In this document: in pieces, positions 50,336 to 59,658 of the stretch | How positions within the stretch are numbered: position 1 is the stretch's first letter | Layout of the letters: every line of letters begins with the position of its first letter | DNA from: DAIDJD01 sp035485275 | GTDB lineage: Bacteria > Oederibacteriota > JAJYGY01 > DAIDJD01 | DNA length: 64,000 nt | Direction of reading: 5' to 3' | Assembly: GCA_035485275.1 (NCBI GenBank) | Contig: DATHOE010000034.1 | Location: 62,001-126,000, forward strand | Made by a program: the position numbers and the translations under genes | The notes under the pieces: model-generated | What the model was told of the DNA's origin: nothing | Seen by the model: only the letters and a program-made list of their open reading frames with translations | The model's database searches: none

Positions 50336-51523
50336 GTGCCCAATTCCAGGTCCCTTTCTCGGTTCAGCGGCAAAGCGGGCCAGGACATTTCGGTATTGCA
50401 TGTGATCGGCAGCCTCTCCGGCGCGGCCGGAGGCCCAAGCCGATGTGTTCCGGATCTATGCCTCGGCAGCTCCGCAGCCGGCATAAGGGTCGGGATCGCG
50501 TTCATGGACGGGGCAGGTGAGCTGTCCATGGAGGCCAAGCGCCTGCCAGGCCACGGCGTCCGGTGCCATCCCCTGCGTCTTTGGGACGCGCCTTGGGCTC
50601 TATGGCGGATTGCGCGGGATTACGACGTCGTGCACGTCAACGGCGTCTGGAGTTTTTTGCCCACCTTGGGCTGCCTGATCGCCCGGCTGCGGCATAAACC
50701 GCTGGTGGTGGCCCCACACGGCATGCTGGAACCCTGGTCCTTGGCCAAAAAAAGGCTGAAAAAAAAGTTGGGACTCTGGCTTTACCAGGGCAGGGTGCTG
50801 CGTATGGCCTCGGTATTGCAGGCCACGGCCGCGAGCGAAGCGACCAATATCCGGGACCTTGGACTCGGGAACCCGGTGGCGGTCATCGCCAACGGCGTCC
50901 AAATTCCGGCCATCAAGGGCAGCCTTGCGCGGCTTAAGGGGAAGGCGCGGCGCCTGCTCTTCCTTTCGCGCATCCATCCCAAGAAAGGCGTCTTGGAATT
51001 GGTGCGGGCTGTGGCGGCCCTGCGCACGATCATAGGGGACGGGCATTGGATCGTGACCGTCGCCGGGCCCGACGAGGGTGGCCATCTAGCCGAAGTGCAG
51101 GCGGAGGCGCAGAGGCTCGGCGTCCTATCTTTCTTTGAGTTTCCCGGTTCCGTCGAGGACGAGGAAAAATGGTCCCTTTACCGCTCCGCGGACCTTTTTG
51201 TGCTTCCCACTTACAGCGAGAATTTCGGCTTGGTGATCGCCGAAGCCCTGGGCTGCGGCGTGCCGGTGGTGACGACGCAGGGGGCTCCGTGGAGCGAATT
51301 GGAGAGCCATCACTGCGGCTGGTGGCACCCTATCGGCCAGAAGAACCTGGAAGCGGCGCTCAAAGAGGCGCTGCTTTGCCCTCCCCGGACCCTGAAGGCG
51401 ATGGGCGGACGGGGCCGTAAACTGGTCCAAAAACGCTACGGATGGGACCTGGTGGTGGCCCAGCTGGAGCAGCTATACCTGTGGGTATTGGGAAGGCGGG
51501 GCAGGCCAGAGGGGCTTCATTAA
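50336..51523 (+). CDS. Glycosyltransferase family 4
   Basis: A 395-residue GT-B enzyme. It has an N-terminal ISVLHVIGSLSGAAGGPSR acceptor-domain start and APHGMLEPWSL near residue 125. The donor domain has IHPKKGVLELVRA, then the YSENFGLVIAEALGCGVPVV block whose Glu residues bind the nucleotide-sugar. It transfers a sugar to a lipid-linked glycan intermediate. GTG 50336 is chosen because AGGAG lies about eight bases upstream; TTG 50312 is unsupported. Confidence 0.88.
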   Translation: MPNSRSLSRFSGKAGQDISVLHVIGSLSGAAGGPSRCVPDLCLGSSAAGIRVGIAFMDGAGELSMEAKRLPGHGVRCHPLRLWDAPWALWRIARDYDVVHVNGVWSFLPTLGCLIARLRHKPLVVAPHGMLEPWSLAKKRLKKKLGLWLYQGRVLRMASVLQATAASEATNIRDLGLGNPVAVIANGVQIPAIKGSLARLKGKARRLLFLSRIHPKKGVLELVRAVAALRTIIGDGHWIVTVAGPDEGGHLAEVQAEAQRLGVLSFFEFPGSVEDEEKWSLYRSADLFVLPTYSENFGLVIAEALGCGVPVVTTQGAPWSELESHHCGWWHPIGQKNLEAALKEALLCPPRTLKAMGGRGRKLVQKRYGWDLVVAQLEQLYLWVLGRRGRPEGLH

Positions 51524-51543
51524 AAGAAGGCAAGCTGGGGGGC

Positions 51544-51572
51544 TAGACTGGGATACCCGCTTAAAGTAAAAT
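51544..51572 (+). promoter_or_regulatory. Candidate promoter for the polysaccharide export operon
   Basis: TAGACT, a 17-base spacer, then TAAAAT. Predicted start near 51579, giving a ~92-base leader that contains the palindrome at 51623. Confidence 0.5.
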
Positions 51573-51622
51573 TACGCCCAGCTCGTTTTTGTTTCACAAT
51601 CCCTGCCTGTTCTTCCGCGGCC

Positions 51623-51639
51623 TTCTTGTTCCACAAGAA
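51623..51639. promoter_or_regulatory. Perfect palindrome in the export-operon leader
   Basis: TTCTTGT-TCC-ACAAGAA, two perfect 7-base arms. It could be an operator or an mRNA hairpin; it ends 31 bases before ATG 51671. Confidence 0.45.
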
Positions 51640-51670
51640 CCTGCGTGAAAAGGCTGAAAAGGCGACTACG

Positions 51671-52393
51671 ATGTTTCTTGGCGGGAGAATAAAGGCCCGG
51701 CTCGGATCGCGGGTTTGGTTTTGCATGTGTGCGGCGGCCGTTTTGATCATAAGCACCACGCCTGGCTTCGCCTCCGGCTTTTCCCAATCATCGAATGACT
51801 TTACGCTGTTCAACGGCGCGGATTATCCGCCCTTTCTTATCGGCCCCGGGGACATTTTGACCGTGTCGGTCTATGGGGAGAAGGATTTTCCAGACAGGTA
51901 TCTGGTCGAGTCCTCAGGCAAGATCGTTTTGCCGCTTGCAGGCGAGGTCAAGGTGGCGGGCCTCACCCAAGCCCAGGCCGGCGCCGCCCTTGCGCGCCAC
52001 CTTTTGCCCTTTGAGAGAAATCCCCAGGTCACGGTCCTGATCGCCGAATCCAACAACTATAACGTGTCGATCCTGGGGGCTGTGGCCCACCCGGGGAAAT
52101 ACCCCATCCATGGGAAAGCGGATTTACTGGATATTTTGGCTGATTCGGGCGGACCGACGGACCAAGCGGCCCTGAACAATGCCGTTTTGATCCGACGTAA
52201 CAGGCGCATTTCTTTACCCCTCAAGCAGTACCTTTTGGATACGGACTCCACCGTGTCACAGCCCCTGTTGTACCCCGGAGATGTCATAGTGGTGCCGGAA
52301 ACCATCTGGCCGAGCCTGGCCGAATGGGGCATCATCGCGAGCATCATCACCAGCGGAGTGCTTGTATACGCCGCCATTGAGAATCGCCCGTGA
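51671..52393 (+). CDS. Wza-type polysaccharide export protein
   Basis: A 240-residue protein with an N-terminal signal helix. The polysaccharide-export domain (residues ~52-125) contains FLIGPGDILTVSVYGEKDFP and VAGLTQAQAGAAL. One SLBB domain follows (~130-165, VSILGAVAHPGKYPI), and a C-terminal hydrophobic helix. It is shorter than E. coli Wza (379) and has no lipobox cysteine. It would form the outer-membrane channel or periplasmic conduit for the polymer. ATG 51671 follows AAGGCGA. GTGA overlap with the kinase gene. Confidence 0.88.
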   Translation: MFLGGRIKARLGSRVWFCMCAAAVLIISTTPGFASGFSQSSNDFTLFNGADYPPFLIGPGDILTVSVYGEKDFPDRYLVESSGKIVLPLAGEVKVAGLTQAQAGAALARHLLPFERNPQVTVLIAESNNYNVSILGAVAHPGKYPIHGKADLLDILADSGGPTDQAALNNAVLIRRNRRISLPLKQYLLDTDSTVSQPLLYPGDVIVVPETIWPSLAEWGIIASIITSGVLVYAAIENRP

Positions 52394-54360
52394 ACAATCC
52401 CTCCCCCGGATTTACGCCCGCCGATCACAAGGGAATACGTCCCAATACGCGGTCATCCGTTCAGGCCGACGGCGCACATCTTGGTTCGGAGTTGGCCGAC
52501 ATCCTTCGCTTGGTCCTCAAACATTGGAAGCTGATGTTGTTGGTCCTGCTGGCGGTGGCCTTGTCGGCGCTGGCCTACGTGGAGACCGCGGTCCCCATGT
52601 GGCAATCCACGGCGACGGTCAAACTGCCGGTGGCGGACACGACCGGCGACCCGATGGAACAGCTGCTGCAGATGAATTCCGCCAACGACCCCGTTGAAAC
52701 CTATATGGAGGTCGCGAAGAGCCTCAATGTCGCTCTTCGCGTTGCACGGGATCTGGATTTGACGAATACGGCCCAGTTCGGGGGGGCCAAGGATTTGACC
52801 GCGGTCGCCGGGGCCCTTATCAACTCATTCTCGGTCACGACCGTGGAAGGGAGCAACATCCTCTCCTTCCGGGTGCAGGCCAGCGACCGGAGGTTGGCGG
52901 CGAGGCTCGCGAACGCGTGGGCGCAGGCGTTCATAGACGTCAACCTCGATTTCAACCGCACAGGGGCCGACAGCCGCCGTAATTTCATCGAGTCCCAAAT
53001 GGCCGCGCTGAAGGTGACCCTAACCAACGGGGAAGAGGCCTTGACGAAGCTCGCCCAGCATCAGGGCGTTCTCCATCAGGCGGGCGGCGAAACCCAGGAT
53101 CAAGGCGAATCCCTGATCGCCGAGCTGCAGATGAAGGCCGAGGATCTGGAGATTGAGCGTAGCACGCTGGCGACCCGCTATAGTCCGAATAATCCTCGCT
53201 ACAAGGAAGTGGACGCGGAGTACCGTGAAGCCGAGAGGGAGCTGCAACGACGGATGCTCCAAATGCCGACCCAGGAGATGGATTATTCCCGCTTGGCCCG
53301 GGAAGTCAAAGCGAACGAAGCGATGTACGACCTGCTTCTTGAAAAAGACCAGGAAACCAGGATTTCCGAGAATGTGGACGACAGCGGGATTGTGGTCGTG
53401 GACACGGCCCTCCCGGCCAACACCCCTTTTAGTCCGCAAAAAAAGCGGATCGTTTTGTTGGGCCTGCTGGTCGGGCTTCTGCTGAGTTTTTCCGCGGCAT
53501 GGAGCCTGGAGCGCTGGCTCGACCAAGTCGGAGGCGAGGCGGAGCTCTTCCGTTTGAGCGGCCTGCCGGCCCTGGCCATGATCCCGAATTGGCGTTATGA
53601 GCTCAAAAGCACCCAGGCGGCCGGCGCGAAGCAGAAAGCCGGAGGCCCCTCCGAAGAAGGGCTTCCCCAGCAGGAAATGGAAGGCTTGATCATCATGCCG
53701 TCCCTGAAGAACACCTACTACAGCGAGTCCTTCAAGATGCTGCGGACCAATCTGGCCTTCAGCCAGGTCGACAGGCCCATCAAGACTTTTTGTGTCCTGT
53801 CCGCGAACGCCTCCGAAGGCAAGACGACAATAAACTCCAATCTGGCGCTGACGCTGGCAGCGACCGGCAAAAAGGTGCTGCTGGTGGACGGCGACCTTCG
53901 CAAACCGAGGCTGCACAAGCTTTTCGGTCTGAAGGTCGGTTCGGACGTCGGGCTGCCTTTTTTGCTGAACGGGCAGGCCACCTTGGAGTCCCAGCTGCGC
54001 CAGGGTCCGGTTCCGGAATTGTCGATACTGCCCTGCGGGGTGATCGTCCCGAACCCGTCCGAACTCATGGCGTCCGCCATCCTTGAGAAGATCCTGCAGA
54101 CTATGCGTGAGCGCTTCGATTACGTGATATTCGACGCCGCGCCTATTCTGCCCGTGACGGACGGCGTGGTGTTGGCGACGCGTTTGGACGGCGTCGCCCT
54201 CGTCGTGAAGCACGAGGGCACCCGCCGCCTCGAGTTGCGGGTGGCCTTGGAGCACTTGGCTTCGGCCAAGGCCCCGGTCTTGGGCACGATCTTGAATTCG
54301 GTGGATATGAGGAAATATTCCTACACCTACGGATACAAAAGCCAATCTTATGGGGATTAG
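52390..54360 (+). CDS. Wzc-type tyrosine autokinase / chain-length regulator
   Basis: A 656-residue BY-kinase. A Wzz domain is bounded by membrane helices at ~46-66 and ~352-372 and has a periplasmic coiled coil (~195-300). The cytoplasmic kinase has Walker A SANASEGKTT near residue 469, Walker A' LLVDGDLRKP near 498 and Walker B YVIFDAAPI near 577. The C-terminus is a tyrosine cluster, YSYTYGYKSQSYGD, the autophosphorylation tail. It controls polymer length and export with the Wza-like partner, whose stop overlaps its GTG start. Confidence 0.93.
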   Translation: MNNPSPGFTPADHKGIRPNTRSSVQADGAHLGSELADILRLVLKHWKLMLLVLLAVALSALAYVETAVPMWQSTATVKLPVADTTGDPMEQLLQMNSANDPVETYMEVAKSLNVALRVARDLDLTNTAQFGGAKDLTAVAGALINSFSVTTVEGSNILSFRVQASDRRLAARLANAWAQAFIDVNLDFNRTGADSRRNFIESQMAALKVTLTNGEEALTKLAQHQGVLHQAGGETQDQGESLIAELQMKAEDLEIERSTLATRYSPNNPRYKEVDAEYREAERELQRRMLQMPTQEMDYSRLAREVKANEAMYDLLLEKDQETRISENVDDSGIVVVDTALPANTPFSPQKKRIVLLGLLVGLLLSFSAAWSLERWLDQVGGEAELFRLSGLPALAMIPNWRYELKSTQAAGAKQKAGGPSEEGLPQQEMEGLIIMPSLKNTYYSESFKMLRTNLAFSQVDRPIKTFCVLSANASEGKTTINSNLALTLAATGKKVLLVDGDLRKPRLHKLFGLKVGSDVGLPFLLNGQATLESQLRQGPVPELSILPCGVIVPNPSELMASAILEKILQTMRERFDYVIFDAAPILPVTDGVVLATRLDGVALVVKHEGTRRLELRVALEHLASAKAPVLGTILNSVDMRKYSYTYGYKSQSYGD

Positions 54361-54395
54361 CGACAAGTGTCGCGGGCGCAACCCGGTGGCGCCCG
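54361..54395 (+). other. Two small inverted repeats between the kinase and the next glycosyltransferase
   Basis: CGACA-AG-TGTCG followed by CGGGCGC-N9-GCGCCCG. They may shape operon mRNA stability; there is no T-run, so not a terminator. Confidence 0.35.
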
Positions 54396-54434
54396 TCGAC
54401 AAGGAGCATTTACAGTTAAGACGAAGGGGCGGCG

Positions 54435-55745
54435 ATGGGATTGTTGTCAAAAAGTGAGATTGGGCCGGCCGGAGTTTCCAAAAAAAAGAAAATCAGGCCA
54501 CCTCACTTGAGTTCGGCGGCGGGCAGCGCGGGGCACGCCAGGGAAAAGGCGCTGGTCGTCACCTACAATCACGGGCTCAACGACCCGCCCATCAAGCAAG
54601 CCGCCGAAAGTCTCGCTGCCGAAGCTTACCAGGTCACGCTTTTGCAATCCCCCGTGCGACGGGCTTTTCCGACCGAGGCCCCGAAGGGGGTGTCGGTCGT
54701 GGAGTACTGGATGCCACGGCGCGGCGGGGGATTGAACAGTCTGGTTCGCTGGCTCAGTTTCTGGCTGTCCGTCAAACGGGCCCTAAAGGACCTGAAGCCC
54801 GACGTCGTGGTCGCGTTCATGCCCCCGAGTTTGGCGGCGATGCCCGGCTTCCTGAAGCGCGGGAATGTGGTCGCCTGCATCTACGACGTCCCCGCCCTGA
54901 ACACAATGGGGAGGCTGGACCGATGGATCTTCACGCGCGGGTTCCGCTTTTTGAAGAACGCCGGCGTTACCTGGTGCAGCGACTATTTCAGGGCGGTATT
55001 GACCAAGGATCTGGCCGACCTGAAAACGCTGCCGCTGGTCTGCCATAATTGCCCCCCGAAGGACTACTTCCACGCCCTACCGGCGGCCAGGGATCCCTGG
55101 CTCAGGAGGGAGCTCATCAAACTGGGGGCCCCCCTGAATCCCAAAGGCGGCGGCTGCATCCTGTTGAGGGCTGGCGCCATCGGCGAGTCCTGCGGGCTGG
55201 ATGAGACGCTGGAGGCCATGTCCGGACTTCCCAAGGATTACGTTTTTCTCATGATGGGACGCCCGGATCCCGGCTTTTTGGAAGCGCTCAAAGCCAGGAT
55301 CAAGGGGATGGGACTGCAGAACCGCGCCTTCGTCTGGAACCTGCCTTCGGATGAAGTGTGGAAGAAAGCCCTGATAGGGGCCGACATCGGGCATGTGATC
55401 CACGGCCCCTTCCAGTCGGCGGCCCTTCAGGAACAGTTTAAGTTGAATTCCAGCCTCTCCAATAACCGGATCTTCCAGTACATGGCCGCCGGGCTTCCTG
55501 TTCTCGCCTATGACGACCCCAGAATGTCGGGCCTGTACAAGGAAGTGGGCTGCTTTCGTTCGGCCCGGATCCTGAATCTGCGCGAGGACCTGGAGGCCCA
55601 TTGGAGGGAACTCGGCGCCTCGGCGGCCCTGCGCCGCCGGCTTGGACTCCGGGCGAGGCGCGCCCACCTGAAAAAGTATTGCTGGGAATATCAGTTCGCG
55701 CCGGTGCTGCAGGCCGTCCACGGACGCGCCGTGGAGCCCGCGTGA
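54435..55745 (+). CDS. Glycosyltransferase (GT4-like)
   Basis: A 436-residue GT-B protein with a basic, Ser-rich N-terminal tail (residues ~1-35) and an acceptor domain starting KALVVTYNHGLNDPP. The C-terminal donor domain includes ILLRAGAIGESCGLDETLEAM and YMAAGLPVLAYDD. The EX7E block is not well preserved, so the family assignment is loose. It sits between the chain-length kinase and the flippase. Confidence 0.72.
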   Translation: MGLLSKSEIGPAGVSKKKKIRPPHLSSAAGSAGHAREKALVVTYNHGLNDPPIKQAAESLAAEAYQVTLLQSPVRRAFPTEAPKGVSVVEYWMPRRGGGLNSLVRWLSFWLSVKRALKDLKPDVVVAFMPPSLAAMPGFLKRGNVVACIYDVPALNTMGRLDRWIFTRGFRFLKNAGVTWCSDYFRAVLTKDLADLKTLPLVCHNCPPKDYFHALPAARDPWLRRELIKLGAPLNPKGGGCILLRAGAIGESCGLDETLEAMSGLPKDYVFLMMGRPDPGFLEALKARIKGMGLQNRAFVWNLPSDEVWKKALIGADIGHVIHGPFQSAALQEQFKLNSSLSNNRIFQYMAAGLPVLAYDDPRMSGLYKEVGCFRSARILNLREDLEAHWRELGASAALRRRLGLRARRAHLKKYCWEYQFAPVLQAVHGRAVEPA

Positions 55746-55773
55746 CGGCCAGCCGTTCGCTCCCCAGGGGCGC

Positions 55774-57279
55774 ATGAGAAGCCGCCGCATCTTGTCGGCC
55801 TATGGCAGCAGTTTGCTGGGGCTATTCTCCGGCATCCTGACCAATTTTTGGTTCCTCAAGGTCCTGACATCCCAACTGTCGAAAAACGAATTCGGCCTTT
55901 ACGCCTATGTACTGCAAATCACCGCCTATTTCGGTTTTTTGCTGCTCGGCATCGATTTCGCCGCCTCTCGCGACATAGCCAAGAATCTGGCGCTGGGGCG
56001 CCAGGATGAGGCCTTCAGCGCCTACCAGGTGCTGGGACGTTTCAACAGGATCGCCGGGGCCGTATGCGCCGCCGGAACCGTCATCCTGGCCCTGGTGATC
56101 CCCCGCCTGGGCTTGCGCGGCTGGGACCAGCCTTCGGTGCTTGTCGGTTTGACCCTGTTGGTGGGGTTCTCCCAGGTCCTCGGTTTTTTCCAGGTCACGC
56201 CCTCCGCGGCGCTCATCGGATCGCAACAGCAATGGATCGTCAACCTCCTGACCACGCTCAGGAGCGTCGCAACCACACTGCTGGCCTACGCGCTGCTTGA
56301 GGGCGGGGCCGGGATCTACTGCATCGCGATCGCGGGCGTGGTGACCGCGGCCCTGCACCTTTTGTGTTCCGACATTCTTTGCCGCAAATATTGCCCGTGG
56401 ACCGTGGACCCGTCCCGGAAGACGCTGTCGCGCGAGAAGTTCAAGGAGCTGTTCCAGTTCGGGGGCCTGAACCATCTCGGCTATATGGCCTGGACCGTGG
56501 AGTCCACCAGCGACGTCTTCCTGCTGGGCGCCTACGGCGGGCCCGAGGCCGTAGCGATATACGTGCTTTGGTGGCGCTTTCCGTCCATGCTCATCAGCTT
56601 TTGCACCAGGCTGAGCGACGCTGCCTTTCCGACCTGGGTCGAAAGCAGCACCGATCCCGGAAACTCCTCCGCCCGTCTTTTGGAAAAGGTGGGTATGCTC
56701 AGCCTCGGGCTCGGCACCTTGGCCCTTCTCGGGACCGGCCTGTGGCTTCCGAATTTCGTGCGCCTGTGGCTCGGGCACGACTATCTGGCCCTGCATCCGC
56801 GCTTTTTGGCCCTGGAGATGGGGGCCCTTGTGCTGGTGCGGGTGTTTGGGAACCTGTTCAGCATGTTCTGGCTCTCCCAGGGCAAGGTGCGCCTCACCAC
56901 CGGTTTGAGCATCGTGCTCATGGTGACCAAACTGGGGCTGGGCATCGTCTTGACCCGCCTTTATGGCGTGGACGGCCTCCTGGGTGCCTCGATCATCAAC
57001 GGCGTCGCCCAGTGCGCCGGCTTGGGCATACCCTTGTACCTGAAAAAGCACTTCAACGTTAAGACGCTGATTTCGGGCCTGGCGCTCACCGCAGGCGCGC
57101 TCCTGCTGGCGATTTGGATCGGCGGGGCCTTCATCCACGACGTTGGACCCTTTGGATTCGGGCTCGGCGTGGCCGCGACGGCCCTCTTTTGGGGTCTGGT
57201 GTGGACCGGGGCCGCCTGGAAGAGCGCGCTCAACAGCAATTTGCGGCAACTTAAGGTGTTCCGGTCCTGGCCCGCCTAA
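55774..57279 (+). CDS. wzx: Wzx-type oligosaccharide flippase
   Basis: A 501-residue polytopic protein with about 12-14 hydrophobic helices, starting with GSSLLGLFSGILTNFWFLK, typical of the polysaccharide MATE-like family. It flips undecaprenyl-linked repeat units to the periplasm, where the Wzy-like polymerase at 59655 would join them. ATG 55774 is 28 bases after the previous stop; the ribosome site is weak. Confidence 0.85.
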   Translation: MRSRRILSAYGSSLLGLFSGILTNFWFLKVLTSQLSKNEFGLYAYVLQITAYFGFLLLGIDFAASRDIAKNLALGRQDEAFSAYQVLGRFNRIAGAVCAAGTVILALVIPRLGLRGWDQPSVLVGLTLLVGFSQVLGFFQVTPSAALIGSQQQWIVNLLTTLRSVATTLLAYALLEGGAGIYCIAIAGVVTAALHLLCSDILCRKYCPWTVDPSRKTLSREKFKELFQFGGLNHLGYMAWTVESTSDVFLLGAYGGPEAVAIYVLWWRFPSMLISFCTRLSDAAFPTWVESSTDPGNSSARLLEKVGMLSLGLGTLALLGTGLWLPNFVRLWLGHDYLALHPRFLALEMGALVLVRVFGNLFSMFWLSQGKVRLTTGLSIVLMVTKLGLGIVLTRLYGVDGLLGASIINGVAQCAGLGIPLYLKKHFNVKTLISGLALTAGALLLAIWIGGAFIHDVGPFGFGLGVAATALFWGLVWTGAAWKSALNSNLRQLKVFRSWPA

Positions 57280-57409
57280 GGGCCGGCCGGTCCCATAGGT
57301 ACCCGCGGTTCCCGCGCCCCCCTGAGGCCCCTGGCGACCCGTTTGACCCTATGCTATCGTGTGTGGGTTGCGGTTCCCGGCGGTGTTTTGTCCGGCCCGC
57401 GCGGGGACG

Positions 57410-57426
57410 GCGGACCGACAGTCCGC
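57410..57426 (+). other. Small hairpin in the gap before the next glycosyltransferase
   Basis: GCGGAC-CGACA-GTCCGC, a 6-bp stem in the 172-base gap 57280-57451. A weak TGGCGA-N17-TATCGT promoter-like pair ends at about 57360; no gene is evident in the gap. Confidence 0.3.
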
Positions 57427-57451
57427 ATATTTTGGACAGATATGGGAGCAG

Positions 57452-58594
57452 ATGGTGAGAATCGCAATCGCGAGTCCGGGGCGTTTTCATGTCCTGGATT
57501 TAGCGCGGGAATTGCATTCGCTGGGCCACGAGGTGCGTTTCTATTCCTATGTCCCGGGATTTCGTTCAAAACGTTTTGGACTGCCGGAGGCCTGCGGCCG
57601 GTCGATATTCTGGTGGGGCGCTCCCTTGCTCGCGCTGAACAGGGTTCTGGGTTTCCTGGGACTGGGGGCCCCCTTGAACTCGGTGCAGCGGGCCTGGTGC
57701 GACTGGGTCACCTCAACGCGTCTTGAGCCCTGCGACGTGATGATCGCCATGTCCGGTTGTTTCAGCCTGAGCATTGCCAAAGCGAAAAAACGTTGGAACG
57801 CGGTCATTTTGGTCGAGCGCGCCAGCCGCCACATCAACTCCCAGAAGGAGATCCTGGACGAGGTCCACGCCCTCCATCCGGGCGCCGCGACCGTGCCCGA
57901 CGTCGACGTGCACAGGGAACTGAGGGACTACGCCTTGGCGGACCGAATCGTGGTGCCCTCCAGGCACGTGGTGGAGAGCTTCGTCGAAAATGGGGTTCCG
58001 CGGGAACGTCTGTTCCGAAATCCGTTCGGGGTGGACCTTTCGATGTTCTCCCCCACGCCCGTTCCCGCAGGGCCGCCCACGGTATTGATGGTCGGGACTT
58101 GGTGCTACCGCAAAGGCTGCGACCTGCTGGTGGAGGCCTTGCGGGGCCTCGATTTCAGGCTTTTGCACGCCGGCCCGCTCGGCGACTGCCCTTTCCCCAG
58201 CGGGGCAGGCTTTGAGACATTGGGGATTTTGGACCAGACGAAGCTGAAAGAGGTCTATGCCCGGGGCCATATCATGGCCCTTCCGTCCAGGGAGGAGGGC
58301 TTGGCCTTTGTGCAGGCCCAGGCTCTGGCCTGCGGACTGGGCTTGGTCTGCTCCGACCGAACGGGCGGGGACGATCTAAGGGAGATACTGGAAGATCCCG
58401 GCCTGGTGACCGTGGTCAAGACCGGCGACGTCGGGGGACTGAGAGAGGGCCTTCGGCAGGCGATGCGCCTGGCGCAGTCGAAGAAGGGCCTACGGGACAG
58501 CTCCGGGGCTTCCTTGGAAAAGTTGTCGTGGAAGGCCTACGGGCTGCGCTATGACGCTTTTTTGCGGGGCCTGGTTCCTGCAAAGGCCTTATGA
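57452..58594 (+). CDS. Glycosyltransferase family 4
   Basis: A 380-residue GT-B enzyme. The N-terminal domain begins RIAIASPGRFHVLDLARELHS. ADRIVVPSRHVVESF and GTWCYRKGCDLLVEAL mark the linker and donor domain, and SREEGLAFVQAQALACGL is the EX7E-type block. GGGAG precedes ATG 57452 by three bases and GTG 57455 by six, so the latter may be the true start. It overlaps the next gene by four bases. Confidence 0.85.
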   Translation: MVRIAIASPGRFHVLDLARELHSLGHEVRFYSYVPGFRSKRFGLPEACGRSIFWWGAPLLALNRVLGFLGLGAPLNSVQRAWCDWVTSTRLEPCDVMIAMSGCFSLSIAKAKKRWNAVILVERASRHINSQKEILDEVHALHPGAATVPDVDVHRELRDYALADRIVVPSRHVVESFVENGVPRERLFRNPFGVDLSMFSPTPVPAGPPTVLMVGTWCYRKGCDLLVEALRGLDFRLLHAGPLGDCPFPSGAGFETLGILDQTKLKEVYARGHIMALPSREEGLAFVQAQALACGLGLVCSDRTGGDDLREILEDPGLVTVVKTGDVGGLREGLRQAMRLAQSKKGLRDSSGASLEKLSWKAYGLRYDAFLRGLVPAKAL

Positions 58595-59658
58595 AGAAGG
58601 GTCCGCTGAATATCCTTTATCTGGGGGATTCCGCGCAGGGCACCACGTCCCTGCAACGGTGCATGGCGCTGCGCTCGCTCGGGCACCGGGTGACCATGGC
58701 GGACAGCGCTCCGCGGAGCATTGGGCTCCTCCATCGCGTCGATGACTGGCTGTACCGAAAGGGTTTTTCGGGGATGGGCCATCGCAGCCCGGCCACCAAC
58801 CGGCAAATCCGACAGGAACTAGGGCGTAGGGTTTTCGACCTGCTTTGGATCGATAAGGGAATCTACATCACCCCCGAGACCATCGCCGCAGCCAAGGCCG
58901 CCAATCCCGGTCTGCTGGTTTTGGGCTATTCGCCGGACTACATGGCCGCGCGGCACAACAACAGCCGCTGGTTCATCGCCCATTCCGCTTCGTACGACCT
59001 CTTCGTGACCACCAAATCTTATGCGGTGGAGTGGCACAAGGCGATCGGGACAAAAGACGTACTTTTTGTCGGCAACGCCTACGACCCCGCGACGCACAGG
59101 CCGATGCGGATCGCCGCGGCGACGCGAAAGGCGCTGGGCGGGCCGGTTGGTTTCATCGGCTTTTATGAGGCGCCCCGCGCGGAGGCGGTCGCGTATCTGG
59201 GGGCGCACGGTGTTCCGACGAAGGTGTATTCCCCGGGATGGGACACCAGTTCGCCGGCCCCGGGGGTGACCGTCGTGGCGCGTCCCCTGTTCGGCGACGA
59301 CTACGCGAAAGCAATCAACGCCTTCGACATCAACCTTTGCTTCCTTCGCGCCATGAACTTGGACGTGCAGACCCAGCGCAGCGTCGAAATTCCGGCTTGC
59401 GGGGCCTTCATGCTGGCCGAGCGGACGGCCGAGCACCAGGGACTTTTTAAAGAGGGTATCGAGGCGGATTTTTTCAGCAGCAAGGAAGAACTTCTGTCGA
59501 AATGCCGTTTCTATCTCGCGAATCCGGCAGTGAGGAAAAGGGTCGCCCTGGCCGGGTACCGGCGTTGCCTCCGTTCGGGTTACAGCAACCAGGCCAGGAT
59601 GGAAAAGATGATTGAACACCTTTTGGGGTCCGTGCGGGGACGCGGGAAGGGAAGATGA
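58591..59658 (+). CDS. CgeB-like glycosyltransferase
   Basis: A 355-residue protein. The C-terminal half shows the CgeB/Glyco_trans_1_2 pattern RSVEIPACGAFMLAERT, then HQGLFKEGIEADFFSSKEEL. The N-terminal half has LNILYLGDSAQGTTSLQR. These enzymes are retained in maturation and polysaccharide loci and are usually retaining GT-B glycosyltransferases. It overlaps both neighbours by four bases (ATGA at each end), so translation is coupled. Confidence 0.78.
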   Translation: MKKGPLNILYLGDSAQGTTSLQRCMALRSLGHRVTMADSAPRSIGLLHRVDDWLYRKGFSGMGHRSPATNRQIRQELGRRVFDLLWIDKGIYITPETIAAAKAANPGLLVLGYSPDYMAARHNNSRWFIAHSASYDLFVTTKSYAVEWHKAIGTKDVLFVGNAYDPATHRPMRIAAATRKALGGPVGFIGFYEAPRAEAVAYLGAHGVPTKVYSPGWDTSSPAPGVTVVARPLFGDDYAKAINAFDINLCFLRAMNLDVQTQRSVEIPACGAFMLAERTAEHQGLFKEGIEADFFSSKEELLSKCRFYLANPAVRKRVALAGYRRCLRSGYSNQARMEKMIEHLLGSVRGRGKGR

